From contig NZ_VFRR01000023.1 of assembly GCF_006385675.1 (NCBI RefSeq), positions 1-51,280 of the forward strand: a DNA stretch of 51,280 nt. The letters run 5' to 3'. Positions 44,441 through 51,280 of this stretch are shown here, one piece after another. Numbering within the stretch: the first letter of the stretch is position 1; each line of letters opens with the position of its first letter. The stretch comes from Maribrevibacterium harenarium. GTDB lineage: Bacteria > Pseudomonadota > Gammaproteobacteria > Pseudomonadales > Marinomonadaceae. The notes under the pieces are model-generated. The model had not been told where the DNA came from. It ran no database searches and saw only the letters and a list, made by a program, of their open reading frames with translations. The translations under genes were made by a program, and so were the position numbers.

Positions 44441-44953
44441 TTGACTGAGAAAGATCAAAATACTGACGAGCATTGGATGCAGGAAGCTTTGCTAGAGGCA
44501 GCAAAAGCAGAAGCGTTAAGCGAGATTCCAGTAGGTGCGATAGTGGTATTGGATGGAGAGATCGTTGGTCGCGGCTATAACTGCCCGATTTCCAGTGTGG
44601 ATCCTACCGCTCATGCGGAAATCCAAGCACTGCGAGATGCCGCAAGTAGGGTAGGTAACTATCGTTTGCCCGGCGCTACGCTTTATGTGACTTTAGAGCC
44701 TTGTTCCATGTGTGCAGGAGCGATTGTTCACTCCCGTGTGGAGCGGGTGGTGTTTGCCGCAATCGAACCCAAGAGTGGAGTAGTGGAGAGCCAAGGTCGC
44801 TTTTTCGATGCTCCTTTTCTTAATCATAAAGTGCAATGTTGTGGCGGTGTTCTTCAAGAGGCGGCCAGTCAACAGATCAGTCAATTTTTTCAGTACCGCC
44901 GAGAGCAGAAAAAGCGTCTAAAACGTTTATCTTCCCCTTCCCGTGAAGAATAA
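44441..44953 (+). CDS. tadA: tRNA-specific adenosine deaminase
   Basis: TadA converts adenosine 34 of tRNA(Arg) ACG to inosine. The active site is intact: HAEIQA with zinc ligand and catalytic glutamate, and PCSMCAGAI with the zinc cysteines. The start is uncertain. The TTG at 44441 (170 residues) is preferred because an AAAGAG lies about 11 bases upstream; the GTG at 44429 or the ATG at 44477 are alternatives. The C-terminus is basic. In Pseudomonas tadA is near purL with mltF between them; mltF is absent here. Confidence 0.92.
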   Translation: MTEKDQNTDEHWMQEALLEAAKAEALSEIPVGAIVVLDGEIVGRGYNCPISSVDPTAHAEIQALRDAASRVGNYRLPGATLYVTLEPCSMCAGAIVHSRVERVVFAAIEPKSGVVESQGRFFDAPFLNHKVQCCGGVLQEAASQQISQFFQYRREQKKRLKRLSSPSREE

Positions 44954-45051
44954 ATGCGAAGAAAGCCTTCTCTAAACTGGCTTACAAATACCCCAATGAT
45001 TTAAAATAGCGGCCAAATTTCCCCCAACTACCACATGAGGCTAAACTCGAC

Positions 45052-48000
45052 ATGCTAACTCTGCATGGTTCCGCAGCGCTATCGGCGTTCCGTAAATCCA
45101 AGTTGTTAGCAGGCTTGCAAGACCTGCTTCCCTCCATCACTGATGTTGATGCCCAATTTCTGCACTTCGTTGAACTTAACGAAGGCGTTGAGCTAACCGC
45201 TGAACAACACTCAGTACTTGAACAAGCTCTGACTTACGGACCCAAATCAGCGCCGATCCAAGCATCAAGCCATTTTGTGCTAGTGGTGCCACGCTTGGGT
45301 ACTATTTCGCCATGGTCTTCGAAGGCGACGGATATTTTGCATAACTGCGGTTTGAACGGTATCGCCCGAGTTGAGCGTGGTGTTCAGTATTTTCTTCATG
45401 CTGAATCTGAATTGACGGCTGCTGACTTACAAGCCGCAGCGACCCTATTGCATGACCGCATGACCGAAAGTGTGTTACCAACCTTAGATGTGGCTGAGGT
45501 CATGTTTAGCCATGCAACGCCTGCTCCAATGACCAGTGTTGATGTGCTAGGTGGTGGCCGTGACGCTTTGGTAGAAGCAAATCAGAAACTAGGTTTAGCC
45601 CTTGCAGAAGATGAAATCGACTACTTGGTTGAGTCATTTAAGGAATTGGGGCGTAACCCAAATGACGTAGAGCTAATGATGTTTGCTCAAGCAAACTCCG
45701 AGCACTGCCGTCACAAGATTTTTAACGCGTCTTGGACCATCGATGGCGTAGAGCAAGAGCGCTCTTTGTTCAAGATGATCAAGAATACCCACGAACATAA
45801 CCCTGACGGCACTTTGTCTGCGTACAAAGACAACGCCGCGGTGATGGAAGGCCACAAAGCAGGCCGTTTCTTCCCGAACTCTGAAACTCGCGAATACGAT
45901 TTCTCCCAAGAGAACATCGATATTCTGATGAAGGTTGAAACCCACAACCACCCAACCGCAATTGCGCCATTTGCCGGTGCGGCGACAGGTTCTGGTGGTG
46001 AGATCCGTGACGAAGGTGCGACCGGTATCGGTGCCAAGCCTAAAGCGGGCCTAACGGGCTTTACCGTTTCTGATCTTAAAATTCCTGGCTTCGAACAACC
46101 GTGGGAAAGCCAGTACGGCAAGCCAAGCCGTATTGTTACCCCGCTAGACATCATGATTGAAGGCCCTATCGGTGGTGCGGCATTTAACAACGAATTTGGC
46201 CGTCCCAACTTGCTTGGTTACTTCCGTACTTTTGAGCAAAAAGTGCAGGGTCCAACTGGCGAAGAAGTACGTGGTTACCACAAGCCAATCATGCTGGCGG
46301 GCGGTATCGGTAACATCCGTCGTGAGCATGTAGAAAAGGGTGAGATTGCCGTAGGAGCCAAACTGGTTGTGCTCGGTGGTCCTGCCATGTTGATCGGCCT
46401 CGGTGGCGGTGCGGCCTCCTCTATGGCGTCTGCCGATGGTAACGAAGATCTAGACTTTGCTTCTGTACAACGTGGCAACCCAGAAATGGAGCGCCGTTGT
46501 CAGGAAGTGATTGACCGTTGCTGGCAGCTTGGCGACAAGAACCCAATCAGTTTTATCCATGACGTGGGTGCCGGTGGTCTATCTAACGCCTTGCCTGAAC
46601 TTGTAAAAGACGGCGAGCGCGGTGGCAAGTTCGATCTACGCAAAGTATTGAATGACGAACCGGGTATGTCACCACTAGAAATCTGGTGTAACGAATCTCA
46701 AGAACGCTACGTTCTTGCGATTCCTGCTGATCGTATCGACGAATTTGCAGCGATCTGTGAGCGTGAGCGTTGTCCATTTGCTGTAGTAGGTGAAGCGAAG
46801 GAAGAACTACACCTAGAAGTAGAAGATCCACACTTTGACAACAGCCCAGTTGACCTACCAATGTCTGTGCTATTTGGTAAACCACCTAAGATGCACCGTG
46901 AAGCCACTAAAGCAGACGTGAAAGGCGATGACTTTGACGGTTCTGAGGTTGAGTTGGCGGAAGCCGCGAAGCGTGTGCTTAGCCTACCAACTGTTGCCTC
47001 TAAGAGCTTCTTGATTACCATCGGTGACCGTACTATCACAGGTATGGTGGCCCGTGATCAAATGGTGGGTCCTTGGCAAGTGCCAGTAGCAGACGTTGCG
47101 GTAACGACTTCGTCACTAGATAGCTACACCGGTGAAGCCATGACCATGGGAGAGCGTACTCCTGCAGCGCTATTGAATGCACCAGCGTCTGGTCGTATGG
47201 CAGTAGGTGAAGCGCTAACCAACTTAGCGGCGGCGAAAATCACCAAACGTAGCCACATTAAGCTATCTGCTAACTGGATGGCGGCTGCGGGTCACGCGGG
47301 TGAAGACGAGAAGCTATACCAAACGGTTAAAGCCGTCGGTATGGAACTGTGTCCTGCACTGGATATCGCGATCCCAGTGGGTAAAGATTCCATGTCTATG
47401 AAGACAGTATGGAAAGAAGACGGTGTAGAAAAAGCGGTTACTTCACCATTGTCTCTAGTGATTTCAGCGTTTGCGCCAGTGGAAGATGTTCGTAAGACGC
47501 TAACGCCTGAGCTTAAGAAAGCAGACAGCCAATTAATCCTTCTAGATCTTGGTGCGGGTCAAAACCGTTTAGGTGGTTCGGTACTTGCGCAAGTCTTCAA
47601 TAAAGTAAGTAACGCAACACCTGACGTAGACAGTGCAGCAGTATTGGCTGGTTTCTTCGATACCACTCAAACTTTGAATGGCGAAGGTAAGTTACTGTCT
47701 TACCATGACCGTTCCGACGGTGGTCTATTTGCAACACTAGTAGAGATGTCTTTCGCGAGTCACATTGGTCTAGATGTTGATCTAACGAACGTAGCTAAAG
47801 ACAAAGCATCTCTAGCAGCAGCACTGTTCAACGAAGAACTAGGTGCGGTGATCCAAGTTGCGAACAGCGAAGTGGGTGCAGTACTAGCAGCTTACCAAGC
47901 AGCGGGTGTTTCTGCGACAGCGGTGGCGACACTAAACGATAGCGATACCTTGAACTTCGCTTTCCAAGGCGAGCAAGTGCTTTCTCAAGATCGTATCACT

Positions 48001-48948
48001 TGGCAGCGTACTTGGTCTGAAACAAGCTACCGTATCCAAGCGCTACGTGATAACCCTGATTGTGCCCAGCAAGAATTCGATAACTTGCTAGATGCGAAAG
48101 ACCCAGGTCTTTCTGCGAAACTAAGTTTCGATATTAATGCGGATATTGCCGCACCTTACATCAATACGGGTGCGAAACCACGCATGGCCGTATTGCGTGA
48201 GCAAGGTGTAAACGGTCAAGTGGAAATGGCAGCAGCCTTCCATAAAGCAGGCTTCAACCCAGTTGACGTACACATGAGTGATATTCTGTCTGGTCGAGTT
48301 TCTCTAGAAGAATTCCACGGTCTAGTGGCGTGTGGTGGTTTCTCTTACGGTGACGTACTAGGTGCAGGTGAAGGTTGGGCGAAGTCTATCCTGTTTAACT
48401 CACGTGCCCGGGAGCAGTTTGAAGCCTTCTTCAACCGTCAAGAAACCTTCTCACTAGGTATCTGTAACGGTTGTCAGATGCTATCTAACTTGCATGACCT
48501 GATTCCAGGTGCGCAAAACTGGCCGAAGTTCGTACGTAACCAATCGGCACAGTTCGAAGCACGTCTAGTGCAAGTAGAAGTGAAAGAGTCTAACTCTGTT
48601 CTGCTAGCGGACATGGCAGGTTCTATCATGCCAATCGCGGTTGCCCACGGTGAAGGTCAAACGGAATACCGTGATGCCGCACACAAAGGTATCCTGCAAG
48701 CAAATAGTCAAGTAGCGCTGCAATTTGTTGATCATTACGGTCAAGCGACTGAGCGTTACCCATTCAACCCGAACGGTTCTTCTGAAGGTATCACAGGTGT
48801 TACCTCTGAAGACGGTCGTGTCACTATCATGATGCCTCACCCAGAGCGTGTTTACCGTGCGGTCCAACACAGCTGGAAGCCTGAAGGCTGGCAAGAGCAA
48901 GGTCCTTGGTTGCGTCTATTCCAAAACGCACGCAAGTTCCTCGGCTAA
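45052..48948 (+). CDS. purL: Phosphoribosylformylglycinamidine synthase
   Basis: PurL carries out the fourth step of purine synthesis, adding an amide from glutamine to FGAR with ATP. The 1298 residues are the large gammaproteobacterial single-chain form: N-terminal domain, two AIRS-like halves ([20 protein letters not shown] in the first) and a C-terminal glutamine amidotransferase ([12 protein letters not shown], and GICNGCQML with the nucleophile cysteine). The last third is rich in CTA and GTA codons. A 15-bp terminator follows. Confidence 0.98.
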   Translation: MLTLHGSAALSAFRKSKLLAGLQDLLPSITDVDAQFLHFVELNEGVELTAEQHSVLEQALTYGPKSAPIQASSHFVLVVPRLGTISPWSSKATDILHNCGLNGIARVERGVQYFLHAESELTAADLQAAATLLHDRMTESVLPTLDVAEVMFSHATPAPMTSVDVLGGGRDALVEANQKLGLALAEDEIDYLVESFKELGRNPNDVELMMFAQANSEHCRHKIFNASWTIDGVEQERSLFKMIKNTHEHNPDGTLSAYKDNAAVMEGHKAGRFFPNSETREYDFSQENIDILMKVETHNHPTAIAPFAGAATGSGGEIRDEGATGIGAKPKAGLTGFTVSDLKIPGFEQPWESQYGKPSRIVTPLDIMIEGPIGGAAFNNEFGRPNLLGYFRTFEQKVQGPTGEEVRGYHKPIMLAGGIGNIRREHVEKGEIAVGAKLVVLGGPAMLIGLGGGAASSMASADGNEDLDFASVQRGNPEMERRCQEVIDRCWQLGDKNPISFIHDVGAGGLSNALPELVKDGERGGKFDLRKVLNDEPGMSPLEIWCNESQERYVLAIPADRIDEFAAICERERCPFAVVGEAKEELHLEVEDPHFDNSPVDLPMSVLFGKPPKMHREATKADVKGDDFDGSEVELAEAAKRVLSLPTVASKSFLITIGDRTITGMVARDQMVGPWQVPVADVAVTTSSLDSYTGEAMTMGERTPAALLNAPASGRMAVGEALTNLAAAKITKRSHIKLSANWMAAAGHAGEDEKLYQTVKAVGMELCPALDIAIPVGKDSMSMKTVWKEDGVEKAVTSPLSLVISAFAPVEDVRKTLTPELKKADSQLILLDLGAGQNRLGGSVLAQVFNKVSNATPDVDSAAVLAGFFDTTQTLNGEGKLLSYHDRSDGGLFATLVEMSFASHIGLDVDLTNVAKDKASLAAALFNEELGAVIQVANSEVGAVLAAYQAAGVSATAVATLNDSDTLNFAFQGEQVLSQDRITWQRTWSETSYRIQALRDNPDCAQQEFDNLLDAKDPGLSAKLSFDINADIAAPYINTGAKPRMAVLREQGVNGQVEMAAAFHKAGFNPVDVHMSDILSGRVSLEEFHGLVACGGFSYGDVLGAGEGWAKSILFNSRAREQFEAFFNRQETFSLGICNGCQMLSNLHDLIPGAQNWPKFVRNQSAQFEARLVQVEVKESNSVLLADMAGSIMPIAVAHGEGQTEYRDAAHKGILQANSQVALQFVDHYGQATERYPFNPNGSSEGITGVTSEDGRVTIMMPHPERVYRAVQHSWKPEGWQEQGPWLRLFQNARKFLG

Positions 48949-48973
48949 TATCGGCATGTGTCACAAGTCTGAC

Positions 48974-49015
48974 AACAGCCCATCACTGATACAGTGATGG
49001 GCTGTTTGTTTTTTT
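48974..49015 (+). terminator. Rho-independent terminator after purL, overlapping the LysR gene end
   Basis: AACAGCCCATCACTG (48974-48988) pairs perfectly with CAGTGATGGGCTGTT (48992-49006), followed by a T-rich run to 49015. The right half lies in the coding end of the opposite LysR gene. Confidence 0.95.
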
Positions 49016-49864
49016 ATCGAAGAGTAAATGCTCCACGAGTGCGTTAACCTCCCTTTGAGCATAACGATTTTGCTCAATGCCATAGTAGCGTCCAATATTG
49101 CCCTTGCGTTGAGACAAGGCCACCAAACTACCTGCTTCTAATTCATTTCTTATCAACTCGGCTGGGCAAAGGGCGATACCTTGAGCCGCTAACGTTGCCA
49201 TTTTTAATAGATGGAAGTCTTCATATAGGGTTTGGGCATGGGGAGTTAGAGTCAGATTCTGATCGGCAAACCATTGCTGCCAGCTCGTGCTGTCTTGATC
49301 GTGTAATAAGTCAGCTTGCAAAAATTCTTCTGGCTTATCGAGAGAGTTATGTTGGCTTAGGTAAATAGGACTACAAACAGGGAGAGTTTCACCGGAAAAA
49401 ATCTTGTGCACGGGATTGGGGATAGTTTGATTTAGGGTGAAGGCGCCGATGCGCACGCTGGATTCATCTAAATATTCTGGGCTAGATGAAAAATAACGGA
49501 TTGCGAGATTGATATCAGGGTTAGTCTGCTGAAAAGGGATAAGCCGCGGGAGTAGCCAAGGCTCAAGCAAGGATGGAAGACAAAAAATGGTCAAGGATCG
49601 ACTTTGTTGCAGTGGGCGTTTAACGACTTGATCGATATGATCAAAAGAGGGAGAGAGTTGTTCGATCAGTGTTCGGGCTTCCGGGGTTAAACGAACATTT
49701 CTGCCAGCCTTATACACTAGGGTGAAGCCAAGTTGTGACTCAAGTCGTTTGATCTGGTGACTAATGGCTGATTCCGTAAGGTGCAGCTGTTCCGAGACCT
49801 GCCTTAATGTACCTAGCCTAGCAATTAAATGGAGTGTGTAGAGCGCTGCGTAAGGAACCTTCAT
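48983..49864 (-). CDS. LysR-family transcriptional regulator
   Basis: This 293-residue regulator has the N-terminal winged helix (RQVSEQLHLTESAISHQIKRLESQLG, about 17-42, GcvA-like) and a LysR effector domain. It diverges from the DUF1989 gene across 106 bases with a palindrome at 49885-49899, so it probably controls that gene and itself. Its last eight or so codons are part of the purL terminator. The ligand is unknown; a nitrogen compound is suggested by the neighbour. Confidence 0.9.
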   Translation of the reverse strand: MKVPYAALYTLHLIARLGTLRQVSEQLHLTESAISHQIKRLESQLGFTLVYKAGRNVRLTPEARTLIEQLSPSFDHIDQVVKRPLQQSRSLTIFCLPSLLEPWLLPRLIPFQQTNPDINLAIRYFSSSPEYLDESSVRIGAFTLNQTIPNPVHKIFSGETLPVCSPIYLSQHNSLDKPEEFLQADLLHDQDSTSWQQWFADQNLTLTPHAQTLYEDFHLLKMATLAAQGIALCPAELIRNELEAGSLVALSQRKGNIGRYYGIEQNRYAQREVNALVEHLLFDKKTNSPSLYQ

Positions 49865-49884
49865 TTCTTAAAACCTGAATTATT

Positions 49885-49899
49885 GTCAAGTATCTTGAC
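49885..49899. promoter_or_regulatory. 15-base palindrome between LysR and DUF1989 genes
   Basis: GTCAAG-TAT-CTTGAC is perfectly symmetric in the divergent promoter gap, 21 bases upstream of the LysR start. LysR proteins usually bind a dyad of this kind next to the gene they control. It probably is the binding site of the adjacent LysR protein. Confidence 0.55.
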
Positions 49900-49970
49900 T
49901 AAAAGTCATTTTTTTAAAGTGTGGCGGTAATTTAGTCTGAGTCAATCAAAAACGTAGCGGAGCATTACCC

Positions 49971-50837
49971 ATGGCTAAAGTTGAAGCAGCATATCGAGCA
50001 GGACCAGGCTCAAAGTTATCTGTCGATATAGAGTTTTATGACTCATTAAAAGAAGGTAAGGCGAAGCGGACACTCGTTGAAACGGTGAATATTCCGATTC
50101 GTGAAGGCAAAGCTTGGCAAGTGCCAGCGGGTCATATTTTCCGCATACGTGTACCCGAGGGGCCACAAGTTGGCGACTTTAATATGTGGAATTTACATGA
50201 CCCCCGCGAGCGTATGTGGGCGTCACGCACGCGCCAACTTCAACGAGCTCATGTCAGCACCTATGATCGCATTTGGTCAACGTTACCATTTCTGCGTCCG
50301 ATGGCGACCATCATCGATGATACTCTGGCAAACTACGGACAGGACGAGCAAGGGGGAAGAGTGCACGATCTATTAGGCACTCGTTGTGATCCTTACGTGA
50401 ATCACCTATTAACCGGTGAAGATTTCGATCATCACTGTCACTCTAATCTAGTGCGAGCGGTGTTACCGTATGGCCTGACCGAGTTCGATGTACACGATGT
50501 GCTGAATATCTTTCAGTGTACGGGCCTTAATGAAGACGATAAGTATTTTATGAAAGCCTGTCCGGCGCAGCAGGGAGACTATTTGGAGTTCTTCGCAGAA
50601 ATTGATCTTCTCTGTGCGTTATCGTGTTGTCCTGGAGGAGACTTATCGGTTGATCTTTGGGGGCCAGATGCAAAAGACCCACTTGCTACCTGTCACAGGT
50701 TAGAGGTGGAAATATTTCAAGTTGACCCGAGCGCCTTAGAAGGGTGGTGTGAGCCAAAAAGTCCGGCATATAAGGGTGGTCATGGCCTGAAGGTCCCTTC
50801 CATTGACTGGGAAGAAGAGAAAAAGCGTCTTAAATAG
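49971..50837 (+). CDS. DUF1989 (urea carboxylase-associated) family protein
   Basis: This 288-residue protein matches DUF1989, found near urea carboxylase and guanidine-related genes. The family segments FRIRVPEGPQVGDFNMWN, HVSTYDRIWSTLP, and the Cys-rich CCPGGDLS are recognisable. Several conserved His, Asp and Cys (CDPYVNHLL, DHHCHSNL) suggest a metal site. It is longer than the short paired forms. No urea or allophanate gene is in the window. Divergent from a LysR regulator; the operon ends before the rRNA promoter. Confidence 0.78.
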   Translation: MAKVEAAYRAGPGSKLSVDIEFYDSLKEGKAKRTLVETVNIPIREGKAWQVPAGHIFRIRVPEGPQVGDFNMWNLHDPRERMWASRTRQLQRAHVSTYDRIWSTLPFLRPMATIIDDTLANYGQDEQGGRVHDLLGTRCDPYVNHLLTGEDFDHHCHSNLVRAVLPYGLTEFDVHDVLNIFQCTGLNEDDKYFMKACPAQQGDYLEFFAEIDLLCALSCCPGGDLSVDLWGPDAKDPLATCHRLEVEIFQVDPSALEGWCEPKSPAYKGGHGLKVPSIDWEEEKKRLK

Positions 50838-51201
50838 ACAAATAACTTGCGCAACCGGGTGTGGGAGACTGATTTTTGACCACTTTAGTGGGTGTGAAGC
50901 ACTTTTTTAAAATAATTGAAAAAAGTGCTTGCGTTAAAAATTCTCGGCTGTAATATACGCACCCACTGACACGGCAGGCCGCTAAGGACTGCAAAACACT
51001 AGCTAGATTAGCTTAGTTTGAGGTGTCACCGCTCTTTAAAATAGATAATCAGATAATTTGTGTGGGCGCTCGCTGGAGACTTCTCAAAAAACTTGAAGTC
51101 TTATATGAGTGACCATGTCAATTCGCTTTACGTTCTTTAATCTTCGGGTTGAAGAATATGGTTAAAGTCAGACGTGATTCACGAGTTTGAGCAAACTTTT
51201 T
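50838..51201 (+). promoter_or_regulatory. rRNA operon promoter and leader region
   Basis: No gene lies in this 364-base gap. The main promoter has TTGCGT (50929-50934) and TAATAT (50951-50956), 16 bases apart. The downstream sequence ACGCACCCACTGACACGG resembles the start region of E. coli rrn P1 promoters. An A/T-rich UP-like region precedes it. A 12-bp inverted repeat (AAGCACTTTTTT at 50897-50908 with AAAAAAGTGCTT at 50919-50930) overlaps the upstream edge of the -35 box. Growth-rate and ppGpp/DksA control is expected from the family. Confidence 0.85.
51030..51041 (+). promoter_or_regulatory. rRNA leader boxA antitermination site
   Basis: CGCTCTTTAAAA matches the rrn boxA (TGCTCTTTAACA in E. 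coli), bound by NusB and S10. It is followed by the conserved TTTGTGTGGGCGCTCG stretch about 17 bases later, as in enteric leaders. Confidence 0.85.
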
Positions 51202-51280
51202 AAACTGAAGAGTTTGATCATGGCTCAGATTGAACGCTGGCGGCAGGCTTAACACATGCAAGTCGAGCGGTAGCACAGAG
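51202..51280 (+). rRNA. rrs: 16S ribosomal RNA, 5' end
   Basis: The mature end AAACTGAAGAGTTTGATC is followed by the universal ATGGCTCAGATTGAACGC and AACACATGCAAGTCG stretches. Only the first 79 bases are in the window. The variable part after GAGCGGTAGCACAGAG begins at the edge, so species cannot be told. Confidence 0.97.

Noticed and set aside
1..51280. CRISPR arrays, tRNA genes, prophage or further insertion sequences
   Set aside because: No spaced direct repeats, tRNA cloverleaf, phage or transposase gene was seen beyond the element end at 1-93.

Overview
The window is about 51 kb of chromosome from a gammaproteobacterium, probably a marine member of the Oceanospirillales/Pseudomonadales side. 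The gene orders are those of Pseudomonas relatives: thiL-pgpA, holD-rimI, carA-carB-greA, dksA-gluQ-cbrB-pcnB-folK-panB-panC-pgi, lptF-lptG diverging from pepA, then valS, and tadA-purL. The species cannot be read from the window; only about 80 bases of 16S rRNA are present.

Left region (1-13,700) is a catabolic island. A TRAP transporter (dctP, dctQ, and a dctM cut by what looks like the end of an IS21-family element) diverges from a CoA-transferase and a thiolase. These are followed by an enoyl-CoA hydratase, a short-chain dehydrogenase, a large acyl-CoA dehydrogenase, a feruloyl-CoA-synthase-type ligase, and the electron chain that serves the dehydrogenase (EtfB, EtfA, ETF-quinone oxidoreductase). 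Together they encode uptake, CoA activation, one beta-oxidation cycle and electron delivery to quinone for an unidentified, probably aromatic or branched, carboxylic acid. Three copies of one operator-like element mark the island's promoters. A-rich (AAN)n tracts of the kind bound by Hfq/Crc lie against the ribosome binding sites of dctP, the thiolase and the ligase.

Middle region (13,800-32,900) is housekeeping: thiamine and phospholipid enzymes, a HolD-like protein, RimI, a DJ-1 family protein, carAB behind a probable attenuator, greA, and a pair of DUF1566 envelope proteins. The minus-strand block dksA-gluQ-cbrB-(sRNA)-pcnB-folK-panB-panC-pgi follows. The 524-base gap between the CbrB-like sigma-54 activator and pcnB holds the most interesting element. 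It has a textbook sigma-54 promoter followed by a minus-strand RNA with three successive hairpins whose loops consist of Hfq/Crc-type A-rich motifs, plus a 14-bp long-range stem ending in a U-rich tract. By position, promoter and motif content it is a CrcZ-like sRNA. The partner kinase gene cbrA, next to cbrB in Pseudomonas, is missing, and the CbrB receiver domain has lost several key residues.

Right region (33,000-51,280) holds an aminotransferase, a YejM/PbgA-like envelope protein, an RDD protein, lptFG, pepA, an unknown acidic protein (holC is absent from its usual place), valS, a cold-shock protein, a CBS-domain protein, tadA and purL. A LysR regulator divergent from a DUF1989 gene follows. 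The window closes with an rRNA operon promoter, its leader with boxA, and the first bases of 16S rRNA.

A plausible link across the window is carbon catabolite control: CbrB would drive the sRNA from its sigma-54 promoter, and the sRNA would titrate Hfq/Crc away from the A-rich sites that repress the island at the left. This is inference from sequence motifs and from the Pseudomonas model.
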